DNA from: Pandoraea faecigallinarum
GTDB taxonomy: Bacteria; Pseudomonadota; Gammaproteobacteria; Burkholderiales; Burkholderiaceae
DNA length: 64,000 bases
NCBI RefSeq assembly: GCF_001029105.3
Contig: NZ_CP011807.3
Span: 2,852,001 to 2,916,000, forward strand
Direction of reading: 5' to 3'
Shown: in pieces, positions 45,749 to 53,587 of the stretch
How positions within the stretch are numbered: the first letter of the stretch is position 1
How the letters are laid out: every line of letters starts with the position of its first letter
The notes under the pieces: generated by a model
The model's input: the letters and a program-made list of their open reading frames with translations, nothing else
Told to the model about the DNA's origin: nothing
Databases searched by the model: none
Position numbers and translations under genes: made by a program

Positions 45749-46134
45749 CAGCGCCTTTCCTAGAGAAGACCGGATTTGCAACGTACCCTGTTCTCCACAC
45801 CTAAATTCGACGCAAGCGCATTCAACGTACGCAATGCAACGCAAATGTCGTAGTGCTCGCAGGAAAACTCTCATGCTGAGCCGGTGTGCGAGGAGAATTC
45901 GAGCAGCCTCTGCCCGGGTGGCCGCGAAAAAGAAGTAACACGGGGAGAGGCTCCCAAAAATGCCTTATGTTCCGAGAACCCCAAAAGAAAAGGCCCCGCG
46001 TTTGCGGGGCCTCAATAAACGGGGGCTTGAGCCATTCGGAATTCGCGGCTTACGCCGTTGCATCGTCTCGGGTCGCGCCCCACCTAGCCTGTTGGTCAGT
46101 CCACTGGACTAATCGTGCATGCATAATATATCAC
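45749..46134. other. Intergenic gap with terminator
   Basis: No gene is supported. A strong terminator hairpin AGGCCCCGC / GCGGGGCCT is at 45991-46012. An AT-rich stretch (GCATAATATATC) just before 46135 fits a -10 element for the next gene. Confidence 0.5.
45991..46012. terminator. Intrinsic terminator after GNAT-PIN/ASCH pair
   Basis: Stem AGGCCCCGC / GCGGGGCCT with a GTTT loop, preceded by AAAAGAAA. The steep stem could work in both directions. Confidence 0.7.
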
Positions 46135-47700
46135 ATGCTATCAACAGTCAATCCAACACAGAATGCCGCCGCCATCAGGCTCCTTGAGTTTCTTTCCGAC
46201 CGACGACCGTGGCATCGGTCTCTTTGGGGGATCGGGGCCATTCTTGCGATGGAGGAGCTTCACGAAGCCTGCGTAGCCATGAGGCATGGCCATCTCAGCG
46301 AGGGTGCCATAAAGCGGATCGCGTCGTCACTCCAGAAGCGTATCGGCGTACATCCTGCGTTCACAGACAACGAGCGCCTGTTTCTTCGACAGCAGTTGAA
46401 TCAAGTACCCCGCGCCGATGGTGCTGCTCACTATGGAATACGTGAGTTGTCTGCCCGGGTGTCTCCGAACTACTTGAGTCGCTGGGGAGACGCCGTCGCG
46501 AAAGGAAGATTCACTGTAGAGACATTCGCACGGAGCGTCGCTGCGCACATTCTCGATGCAGGTTTCGCCGGACCATACATGCACAGCATCATTAAGAGCT
46601 ATTTGGATGCTCCGGAGCCAATCACGCTTGAGGAGTTGTGCAATAGTCTGCAAACAGAAATGGCTGCAAATCCGGTTCGCGAGTTTGAAGTAATGCTCGC
46701 GTTCACTGCCGCACCGACCACAGGCAATGGTGTCCCTGAGGTCTGGCTGAAAGGGCCAGAAGTTACTGCTTGGCTTCGCGAGCACGGCTTCGAAACGTCA
46801 GGCGTTAGAGCTCAATTCGGGATGCGGCTACACGTGCAAGCCCGAGACCGGGTCGGCGCAGCGCAAGCCGCTCGCACCGAGGCCGACCGATATGCCGCAC
46901 GCGCGTTACTTGCATCAGGAAATCCCCTGAGCTACGCGCCATGGCTGTGGGTTAAGGGAAGTCCTGAACCCGCACCGATGAACGAGGATTCGCGCGGAGT
47001 TGGCGTCAAAGAATTGCTCCATGGAGACCGTGTTTTCACACCGAGTTCAAGCCCTAGTGTCGACGCTGCGCTTGAGCTCTTGTCGCACCTGGAAAACAGC
47101 TCGCCTCCCGCAGCAGTCGCTGGAGGTTGGGGTGCAATCGAAGGATTGCTTTCAGATCCGAGTGACCGCTCAAGTGCCGCCGACAACTTAGCCACATTAG
47201 TGGCATGCTCATTCCCTAGAGCCGAACTCACGACTCTGTCGTACAAGGCGCAACGCGAATTTCCCGATCAGTTTCATGCTCTGAAAGAAGCGCTCACCAA
47301 CCGAGAGCGGTCGCGCATCGTGGCTCGGAAGATTATCGACAACACAATGCCCCAACTGCGAGGAATCACAGATCAAGCGGCGGTCGCGCGAGTTAGGAAG
47401 TTGTTAGCGAATCCACAGCCAGAACTACAGACGATTCGCGACTCAATCGGAGAATCACTTCACCGTCTATATCGGCAGCGAAATCTAATTCTGCACGGAG
47501 CCAGACTGGACAGCGTGGCGCTGGCGGCAAGCTTGCGAACCGTAGCTAAGCTTGTAGGGGCCGGTATGGATCGTATTACCCATGGGCACTATGCTCAGAA
47601 CCTAAAACCTATGGAGTTAGTGGCAAAAGCCAATCTCGCTCTCGCGACGGTCAGTCGAGAGCATCCGATGGGTTGCGTCGATCTGCTCGAAATGAACTGA
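46135..47700 (+). CDS. HEPN-type protein of unknown function, possible abortive infection gene
   Basis: A 521-residue protein. Near the C-terminus (residues 449-454) it has RNLILH in YRQRNLILHGAR, the R-x4-H motif of HEPN ribonucleases, in a helical context. The rest is helical with no other recognised domain. Start at ATG 46135 after an AT-rich promoter-like stretch; the open frame extends upstream through noncoding sequence. It sits with the GNAT-PIN/ASCH pair in the accessory region next to the att site. RNA cleavage and phage defence are inferred. Confidence 0.6.
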   Translation: MLSTVNPTQNAAAIRLLEFLSDRRPWHRSLWGIGAILAMEELHEACVAMRHGHLSEGAIKRIASSLQKRIGVHPAFTDNERLFLRQQLNQVPRADGAAHYGIRELSARVSPNYLSRWGDAVAKGRFTVETFARSVAAHILDAGFAGPYMHSIIKSYLDAPEPITLEELCNSLQTEMAANPVREFEVMLAFTAAPTTGNGVPEVWLKGPEVTAWLREHGFETSGVRAQFGMRLHVQARDRVGAAQAARTEADRYAARALLASGNPLSYAPWLWVKGSPEPAPMNEDSRGVGVKELLHGDRVFTPSSSPSVDAALELLSHLENSSPPAAVAGGWGAIEGLLSDPSDRSSAADNLATLVACSFPRAELTTLSYKAQREFPDQFHALKEALTNRERSRIVARKIIDNTMPQLRGITDQAAVARVRKLLANPQPELQTIRDSIGESLHRLYRQRNLILHGARLDSVALAASLRTVAKLVGAGMDRITHGHYAQNLKPMELVAKANLALATVSREHPMGCVDLLEMN

Positions 47701-48152
47701 CCGGTGTTCGACACGCTATCGACGCACCGCATCGATGTCAGCCCACATGCCAAAATTGCCAATGCAAACGCGGCTGGCCACTGCAAGGCCTAGGAATGAT
47801 CCCGAAGAACTTATGGGCGACGTCCGAATCTCGCGCTAAATCGTAAAATCCCGGCCTCCATGGCTTGAAACGCACATGCAGCGCCAATAGACTGTCTACC
47901 GTCACGTCCCAAAACGTGACCGGGTTTAGCAGCCCGAAGATGAGTTTATGGGCACACGGCCGCATGTACTTGCGGTCTTAGTGTGCGATGTCCTTCATAC
48001 ATCTATCAATGGGTGGGCTTGGATTGGGACGCCTTCGGGCGTGCCGCTGAACCATACTCGTCGCGGTCTGCTAACCCAGTTCAATGCCCACCCACCCCTG
48101 CGGCCTGCAGAGGGTGGCGGGAATCTCAAACGGTTAGTACGAGGAACCCTCC
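47701..48152. other. Noncoding region of element B, candidate phage origin/packaging signal
   Basis: About 450 bases without a supported gene before the phage core. It holds a perfect hairpin GTCACGT-CCCAAA-ACGTGAC (47901-47920), a UUCG-capped hairpin ACGCC-TTCG-GGCGT (48029-48042), and an enclosing inverted repeat GGGTGGGC / GCCCACCC (48011-48018 and 48086-48093). Such clustered hairpins resemble inovirus origins and packaging signals; the nick site was not identified. Confidence 0.5.
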
Positions 48153-48398
48153 ATGACTTGGCCCCAGCGTATCAACACGCCGTCCCGCGACACATTAGAC
48201 CGCCTTAACGAATTGTCTGAACGGCTTGTCGAACTTTCTATGGTGGGAGCAAATCAACGATTCGACATGATTCCCGACAACTTCAACGAAGCCTATTTCG
48301 ATCAGATGTGCGACATCTCCACCGAGGTATACGATTTATGCCATAAGCTCGATGAAGATGTGAATTACCTGCTTTCGCAAAAAACTGTGGCGGCGTAA
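48153..48398 (+). CDS. Small inovirus protein of unknown function
   Basis: An 81-residue acidic, helical protein (RLNELSERLVELSMVGANQR; DQMCDISTEVYDLCHKLDED). It starts MTWPQRINTPSRDTLDR after AGGAACC. It is the first plus-strand gene of the phage core, separate from the minus-strand repressor. No function can be named. Confidence 0.55.
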   Translation: MTWPQRINTPSRDTLDRLNELSERLVELSMVGANQRFDMIPDNFNEAYFDQMCDISTEVYDLCHKLDEDVNYLLSQKTVAA

Positions 48399-48484
48399 GC
48401 TTCAGCAACTCAATTGGCCCCCCGCATACCAAAGCCCCCGTCTTACCCACACCAGTTAGCGATCAGACCTCCCCCTCCCCGCCT

Positions 48485-48778
48485 TCACTTCAATCGAAGC
48501 TCCGACGAACTCCTCAACGTCTTCCGGTCCCGCTCCACTCTCTCCAACACCGGCGAAGAATGCCCGTGATCCTCGTCCGTCATCCCCGTTCCCAACCAAT
48601 ACGCATACTGAGGCCAGTGCTTGCAGAGCGCGAGAATCGCATCCTCTGTTGCACGTTGACGCCCCTCGTAGATGCTGCGCCAGGTCTGCGCCCGCACGCC
48701 GCTCAACTCCTCTAGTGCCTTAAATCTGCGATGGGTCGGGACGACCGCATCGATGATCTCCATGATTCTTTCGCGCAT
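48485..48778 (-). CDS. Inovirus-type DNA-binding repressor
   Basis: A 97-residue helix-turn-helix protein starting MRERIMEIIDAVVPTHRRF. Its core LEELSGVRAQTWRSIYEGRQRATEDAIL and WPQYAYWLGTGMTDEDHGH are typical of the divergently transcribed control proteins of Pf-like/Ralstonia filamentous phages. An operator (48821-48843) lies just upstream between it and the ssDNA-binding protein gene. An upstream in-frame start at 48817 would run through the operator region. Confidence 0.78.
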   Translation of the reverse strand: MRERIMEIIDAVVPTHRRFKALEELSGVRAQTWRSIYEGRQRATEDAILALCKHWPQYAYWLGTGMTDEDHGHSSPVLERVERDRKTLRSSSELRLK

Positions 48779-48820
48779 TGTCGGAACCTTCCCAAACCAC
48801 GAGGCAGGGATCCTCAATAT

Positions 48821-48843
48821 GATTCGTACAGGTTTTACGAATC
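48821..48843. promoter_or_regulatory. Phage repressor operator candidate
   Basis: Perfect inverted repeat GATTCGTA-N7-TACGAATC in the divergent region between the repressor and the ssDNA-binding protein gene. It would let the repressor shut off both the lytic-type genes and itself. Confidence 0.6.
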
Positions 48844-48876
48844 AGTAAATTTCTTACGACGGAATGGAGGATTCAC

Positions 48877-49182
48877 ATGACCAGCAAGCAGAAGCTCACG
48901 ATCGTAAACGTCATCCGCCGTGAGGGCGTCTCTTCCAAAACAGGGCGTCCATACGACATGCGAACAGCGCAGTGCATCCTTTGGCAAACAACCAGTGAAG
49001 GCGAGGAGACCGTGGTAGGCACGGTCACGCTCCCCAACTCGCTGAAAGACACCGAGAAAGGCGATTACTACGCCGAGTTTGCAATGGCGCAATCGATGGA
49101 CGGCTCGCTTGTCCCTCGAATTGTATCGCTCCTACCTTTCGCCACTTCTTCCAAAACGGTCGCACCTAAAATCGCTCAGTGA
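48877..49182 (+). CDS. Inovirus ssDNA-binding protein (gene V type)
   Basis: A 101-residue beta-rich protein beginning MTSKQKLTIVNVIRREGVSSKTGRPYDMR, the usual pattern of the filamentous-phage single-stranded DNA-binding proteins that coat progeny DNA and switch replication to packaging. GGAGGA ribosome site. It is the first gene of the rightward phage operon. Confidence 0.8.
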   Translation: MTSKQKLTIVNVIRREGVSSKTGRPYDMRTAQCILWQTTSEGEETVVGTVTLPNSLKDTEKGDYYAEFAMAQSMDGSLVPRIVSLLPFATSSKTVAPKIAQ

Positions 49183-49519
49183 CGTTCCTCATGTCGTCGA
49201 CCGCGTAGGCCTACCGACCGCCTGTTTCCGAATTCGGCCCCCCGCTCGCTTTTTTCACCCTGCCGCGCTCAGTGGCACAAATGGGGGTTGCAATGGTTCG
49301 ATCTATCTCGTGGCGAATCGCCAGGCACAGTCCTACCCACTCAGCACGCGCATTCGCTGTCCCAATAGCTGAGATTCTTCTTCCGCCCCGTCGGCATATG
49401 TCGGCGCTGCACCTCATCAGCACTCGCTCGCGTCACAACGACCGCTCACCGGTGCGAATCGATGCTCATCGAGACGTCATGCAATACCGCGCATTCAAAT
49501 TCAACTGACGAGGGCCGCC
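49183..49519. other. Gap in phage core, no supported gene
   Basis: About 340 bases. A 78-codon frame at 49272-49508 exists, but it is basic and low-complexity without a ribosome site and is not called. A terminator could be present near 49236-49260 (GCTCGCTTTTTTC) but no clean stem was found. Confidence 0.4.
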
Positions 49520-49792
49520 ATGAGCGACATGAATGACTTTAATCGGCCGGGAGACGGCATTTGGCACATCGTTGAATCCCTCGACCCACCTCCTGAATTC
49601 GACTTCGACACAAACGATCCGACCTACGACAACTACCTGTTCGACGAAGAACAAGAGTACGTCGGTAGTCGCCGTGTAGTCGCGACTGCGAGGAACCTAG
49701 ACGAGTTGGTGCAAAGGATTCTCGAGATAGGTACTGACAACGAACGCGGCGTTGGTACCGATTTTGATGACTTTCTGACTGACGACGCATGA
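49520..49792 (+). CDS. Acidic inovirus protein of unknown function
   Basis: A 90-residue, strongly acidic protein (PPPEFDFDTNDPTYDNYLFDEE). Start at ATG 49520 after GAGGGCCGCC. It overlaps the next gene by four bases. No family is recognised; the acidity is unusual among the small phage proteins. Confidence 0.55.
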   Translation: MSDMNDFNRPGDGIWHIVESLDPPPEFDFDTNDPTYDNYLFDEEQEYVGSRRVVATARNLDELVQRILEIGTDNERGVGTDFDDFLTDDA

Positions 49793-50070
49793 CGCACGTT
49801 AGCTCAGTAAAGAACGTACTCATTTGCCGTCCGCAACTGCACGATGAGTCCATTTCCGAACTCGACTCTCTGGCATGTCCCGGCAACGGCGCTTCGCGCC
49901 TCAAGCTGGCCACGACACGGGCTTACGTCTCCAGTGCTAGCGAAGCTCCTCCCCCGCCCGACTTCATCCAGGCGGGCGCTTTCTGGACACTGGCATTCGC
50001 AACCGTCGTAGGTCTTTGGTTTGTGAGTGCCCATGTGGGTGCGGTTCTCGGATTCATCCGCCGAGGCTGA
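49789..50070 (+). CDS. Small inovirus protein with C-terminal transmembrane helix
   Basis: A 93-residue protein. Its C-terminal half (PDFIQAGAFWTLAFATVVGLWFVSA) is one transmembrane segment with a short basic tail (GFIRRG). It overlaps the previous gene (ATGA) and precedes the major coat gene by 47 bases. This fits a minor coat protein such as pVII/pIX, placed by position only. Confidence 0.55.
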   Translation: MTHVSSVKNVLICRPQLHDESISELDSLACPGNGASRLKLATTRAYVSSASEAPPPPDFIQAGAFWTLAFATVVGLWFVSAHVGAVLGFIRRG

Positions 50071-50117
50071 CACAGCGCGCCGGGCGTTTCCCGGCATCTC
50101 AATCGGAGGTAACCACC

Positions 50118-50369
50118 ATGAAGGAAGTGCTTCAACGAGTCCGCACGGTCAATATGCGCGTCGGCGTCGGCATCACTTTGGCCGCGGCATCCTGCTTCGC
50201 TAAGGCCGCAGGGGAAGGCGGCAGTGCCGGAGATTTGTCCGCGTTGACGTCCGGCATCAGCATGGGCTCGACGGCATCCGCGATCATCGCTGCCGCTCTG
50301 ACGTTGGTCGGTGTGTATGCCACGTTACGCGGCGCAAAGATCGTGTTGAGCCTGGTTAAGGGCGGCTAA
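50118..50369 (+). CDS. Inovirus major coat protein (pVIII type)
   Basis: An 83-residue preprotein with a GGAGGT ribosome site. The signal peptide reads MKEVLQRVRTVNMRVGVGIT... and is cut after ASCFAKA. The mature ~53-residue protein has an acidic N-terminus (AGEGGSAGDL), one transmembrane helix (STASAIIAAALTLVGVYATL) and a basic C-terminus (RGAKIVLSLVKGG) that would contact DNA. This is the standard pVIII plan. Confidence 0.82.
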   Translation: MKEVLQRVRTVNMRVGVGITLAAASCFAKAAGEGGSAGDLSALTSGISMGSTASAIIAAALTLVGVYATLRGAKIVLSLVKGG

Positions 50370-50462
50370 CCGTCCAAAGCGGCCCGGCATCCGACGCGCG
50401 CTAAGGATGCCCGGCCCTTCGACTGATCTCCGAAGCGCCCCTCCCGCCATCCAACCAAGATC

Positions 50463-50549
50463 ATGCCGATACAAGAACTGTGGAATCTGACTTTCTTCGC
50501 GTGGGGAATCGTTTGCGGATGGGCCGTCGTCCAAGGACTGAGGGGATGA
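50463..50549 (+). CDS. 28-residue transmembrane phage protein
   Basis: MPIQELWNLTFFAWGIVCGW followed by AVVQGLRG: one hydrophobic helix, then the stop TGA overlaps the next gene start (ATGA at 50546). This is the size and character of filamentous-phage pIX/pVII tip proteins. It is too short for a length-filtered ORF search. Confidence 0.6.
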   Translation: MPIQELWNLTFFAWGIVCGWAVVQGLRG

Positions 50550-52213
50550 CCATGAAACGTATATTCGCGGCTGCCGTGCTCCTTTCAATCCTCGCGCAAC
50601 AACCTGCTGCCCCTCAGGCGCTACCTGCGGCGAACTTCGCCATGAATCGCGCGATCGGTGGCATCATCACGCGAATCGCGGCATCGCGCGGCTTCGCAGC
50701 AAACGATCCCCGCATCATTGCTACACTCGAAGCGATCTCAACAACCAGTACCTCACTCAATGTCCTCTCGACCGGTGTCGGGGTCGGACTGTCTATCGCA
50801 GGTGTGCCCGTCTGGCTCACGATTCTTGCAGGGCTTGGTATCGTTGGCGCGGGCGCTCAAGTGCTTGCCACGCTGGGAAATGCAGAAGTTGCTATCGGGC
50901 AGACCTACGACGGTTCCGTTTCCGTGGTTCGCATAAATACGCTTGATGAGCCAATCGTCCTACCTCCGTACCCCGAATTCGTAACGCCTCAAGCCGAATA
51001 TAAGCTTTTCGAAAAGCTAAAGCGACTAGGTGCACACGTCTATCGAACAGCCGACTGCAGCGCAGCGAACACGCGTGCGGCATGCCATGAATATCCGCTG
51101 ATCCCGTCCGTCGAAACTGGCATTGCACTCCGTTTTCAGGAGCACAAGCTTCGCATCCCCTTTCAGTCGATTGCGGAACTTGAGGACTTGCGCGCGCGAT
51201 GGGAGTTCGAACCGGGAGACGAAGATCCGCAACTGCGGCTCATCGAAACGTTTGACGAAGACGGTGAGTTCGCGGGCTTTGCCGAGCGCATGTGGACCAA
51301 CAAGCATCGCTGCAAAAAGAGTGACATGCCCGATTGCACCGCTGAACATGAATGGGTCACTCTCAAGGTGAATCCCGAAATGTTCGACATCACCCGCGAC
51401 GCTTTCCACGGACGGAATCGAACGACTTCCCAGACGCTATATCCCGATCTGAACGCCGCCCGCGCAGACATGAGTCGCGATATCCTCAAAATGCCAATCA
51501 GCGCGGAGTCACTGGCCAGCATCGTGGATCAGTCTTGGTGGCAAGCCGCCGAATCCCCCGATTACAAGGGACTCCCTTACGACGAATCGGAACCGGTCAC
51601 CGAAGATGATGTTTGGATCTGGATCAAACGAAACCCGAAGGAGGTGCCATACATCGGGGACATTCTGGAGCCAGCCAATCCTCCGGACGAGACGACTGTC
51701 CCTATTTCGCCGCGAGTCCGCCCACGAGGCGATCCCTTTCCGACAATCGATCCCGCAACAGATCCGCGCACACAACCCGAGATCGATCCAGTAACGAACC
51801 CGGACACGGCACGCGATCCGAACAAGAAACCCGATCCAGAGATCGACCGCGAACGGGCTGTTGAAGGTGTACAAGACGTTAACGTCGTCAACAGACCGAC
51901 GGTCGATATCGGCAACCGGGTGAAGGTGGACATCGAGTTGGGCAACGCTCCGGAAACGACTACGCCCCAATTGGAAGACACACCGACGGCAAAGATGATC
52001 CTCGATCCGCTCTTGAATCTGACGTCCGAACTCAAGTCCTGGTCGATGCCTTCAAGCAACGGCGCCTGCCCGAGCGCAACGCTCAACGTCTTCGACGCGT
52101 CCATTCCGTTTGATGCCCACTGCACGATTGCCGAGCGCATCGGACCACAACTGCGTCAGGCCATGCTCGCCGCGTTCGCCGTCGTCGCGATTCTGATCGT
52201 CCTCTCAGCTTGA
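50546..52213 (+). CDS. pIII-like minor coat/adsorption protein with TspB-like C-terminus
   Basis: About 555 residues. The signal peptide (KRIFAAAVLLSILAQQPAAP) is followed by a hydrophobic stretch (VLSTGVGVGLSIAGVPVWLTILAGLG). The central region is a variable receptor-binding-like domain with Cys pairs (RTADCSAANTRAAC; HRCKKSDMPDC). Then comes a Pro/Asp/Thr linker with DPATDPRTQPEIDPVTNPD repeats. The C-terminal 80 residues hold two Cys (NGACPSATLNVFDASIPFDAHC) and a terminal transmembrane helix, as in TspB-related phage proteins. It would cap the virion and bind the host receptor. ATG 50546 or 50552 is the start; 50552 has better ribosome spacing. Confidence 0.72.
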   Translation: MTMKRIFAAAVLLSILAQQPAAPQALPAANFAMNRAIGGIITRIAASRGFAANDPRIIATLEAISTTSTSLNVLSTGVGVGLSIAGVPVWLTILAGLGIVGAGAQVLATLGNAEVAIGQTYDGSVSVVRINTLDEPIVLPPYPEFVTPQAEYKLFEKLKRLGAHVYRTADCSAANTRAACHEYPLIPSVETGIALRFQEHKLRIPFQSIAELEDLRARWEFEPGDEDPQLRLIETFDEDGEFAGFAERMWTNKHRCKKSDMPDCTAEHEWVTLKVNPEMFDITRDAFHGRNRTTSQTLYPDLNAARADMSRDILKMPISAESLASIVDQSWWQAAESPDYKGLPYDESEPVTEDDVWIWIKRNPKEVPYIGDILEPANPPDETTVPISPRVRPRGDPFPTIDPATDPRTQPEIDPVTNPDTARDPNKKPDPEIDRERAVEGVQDVNVVNRPTVDIGNRVKVDIELGNAPETTTPQLEDTPTAKMILDPLLNLTSELKSWSMPSSNGACPSATLNVFDASIPFDAHCTIAERIGPQLRQAMLAAFAVVAILIVLSA

Positions 52214-52220
52214 GGTGTCT

Positions 52221-52520
52221 ATGCCACTGTTCTCGATTCTCTCCGGTGCGCTGAACGTCGTATTGGGCTTCATGTTTCGCGCATCAGTGGTCAAGTGGGG
52301 CGCGTTCTTCGTGCTTTGGTATGTCGTCACCGAGTTCGTCTCGGTTATTAAATCCAGCGGCCTGCTGCCAGACGCCGCCAAGCTCAACGACGCGTTCTCA
52401 GGAATTCCCTCGGGTGTCTGGTACTGGCTCGATTTGTTTGCCATCGCAGAAGGAGCACCAATGATCGTTGGCGCTTTGGCGACGCGCTTCCTGATTCGGC
52501 GCTTGCCGATCATCGGTTAA
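52221..52520 (+). CDS. pVI-like minor coat protein (DUF2523 type)
   Basis: A 99-residue protein with three hydrophobic helices (PLFSILSGALNVVLGFMFR; WGAFFVLWYVVTEFVSV; PMIVGALATRFLIRR). It sits between the pIII-like and Zot genes, the standard place of gene VI. TGAGGTG ribosome site just ahead. Confidence 0.75.
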   Translation: MPLFSILSGALNVVLGFMFRASVVKWGAFFVLWYVVTEFVSVIKSSGLLPDAAKLNDAFSGIPSGVWYWLDLFAIAEGAPMIVGALATRFLIRRLPIIG

Positions 52521-52525
52521 ACGCT

Positions 52526-53587
52526 ATGGCAATCAACGCGTACACCGGCCTGATGGGGTCTGGCAAAAGTTATGAGGTCGTCAGCAACGTCATCGTGCCT
52601 GCCGTTCTGGCGGGTCGACGCGTGGTGACGAATATCGATGGCATTAACCCCGAGGAAATCTACGCGTACTGCAAGGACGTTGGAAAAACTAACGCGAAAA
52701 GGCTTGGAGAAGTGATCCCCGTCACAAACTCAGACTTACGCAAAGACGGATTCTTCCCTGACGAGACAAAGCCCGAAGTCGAGTCATTCGTGAAGCCCGG
52801 CGACCTCGTCGCCGTAGACGAGGCATGGGAGTTCTGGTCTTCTGAGAAGAAGATCACCCCCGAACATATGCGCTTCTTCCGTATGCACCGGCACTATGTG
52901 CATGCAGAAACTGGCGTGTCATGCGACGTCGCATTAATGATCCAGTCGATTACCGACCTTCATCGGCAGTTACGCTCCGTGATTGAACTTACGTTTGTCA
53001 CGAAAAAGCTCAAAGTGCTCGGACAGAACCGTCGCTATCGAATCGAGATGTATAGCGGCGCGAAGCTCACAAAAGCGGCGCAAATCAGCATCGACATCAC
53101 GACCTACAAGCCAGCCATATTTCCGCTTTATCAGTCTTACGCAGGGGGCAAAGGCAACGAGCGCGCTATCGACGCCAGGCACAACATCCTGCGAAGCCCC
53201 AAAGTGTGGATCAAAGTTGCGATTTACGCGACGTGTTCCATTGGCTCTGGTTGGTATTGTTGGCGTTACTTTCATCCGCAAACTGCTGCGGAGACTTCGG
53301 CCAATCAGGTTGCGTCGGAGAATAAACACGCCACACAGGATGACGCGCCCTACTCGACCCCATTACCGATGCCAATTCCGAGCGAGCGATGGCGCGTCGC
53401 CGGGCACTACTCTGTTGCGGGCGAACGGCACATTGTTCTGAGCGACAGCTCGGGCCGGATCCGCGTCGAGTCCCCCGCAGGATTCCGCAATCGTGGCCTC
53501 AACATTGTCGGCGAAGTCGATGGTCAACAAGTCACCGTTTGGTCTGGTCAACGGCCCGCGTCTCGGTTCTTCGGAGGAGCGTCATGA
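52526..53587 (+). CDS. zot: Zonular occludens toxin-like phage assembly ATPase (pI)
   Basis: A 353-residue Zot/pI protein. It starts MAINAYTGLMGSGKSYEV with the Walker A GLMGSGKS, and has the Walker B-like DLVAVDEAWEFW. A transmembrane helix (VWIKVAIYATCSIGSGWYCW, about residue 230) divides the cytoplasmic ATPase from the periplasmic part. It drives virion extrusion with the secretin encoded next. The pathogenicity implied by the name is not demonstrated for such prophage homologues. Confidence 0.85.
   Translation: MAINAYTGLMGSGKSYEVVSNVIVPAVLAGRRVVTNIDGINPEEIYAYCKDVGKTNAKRLGEVIPVTNSDLRKDGFFPDETKPEVESFVKPGDLVAVDEAWEFWSSEKKITPEHMRFFRMHRHYVHAETGVSCDVALMIQSITDLHRQLRSVIELTFVTKKLKVLGQNRRYRIEMYSGAKLTKAAQISIDITTYKPAIFPLYQSYAGGKGNERAIDARHNILRSPKVWIKVAIYATCSIGSGWYCWRYFHPQTAAETSANQVASENKHATQDDAPYSTPLPMPIPSERWRVAGHYSVAGERHIVLSDSSGRIRVESPAGFRNRGLNIVGEVDGQQVTVWSGQRPASRFFGGAS

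Noticed and set aside
49272..49508. 78-codon frame in the phage core
   Set aside because: No ribosome site, low complexity and basic; no similarity to inovirus proteins.
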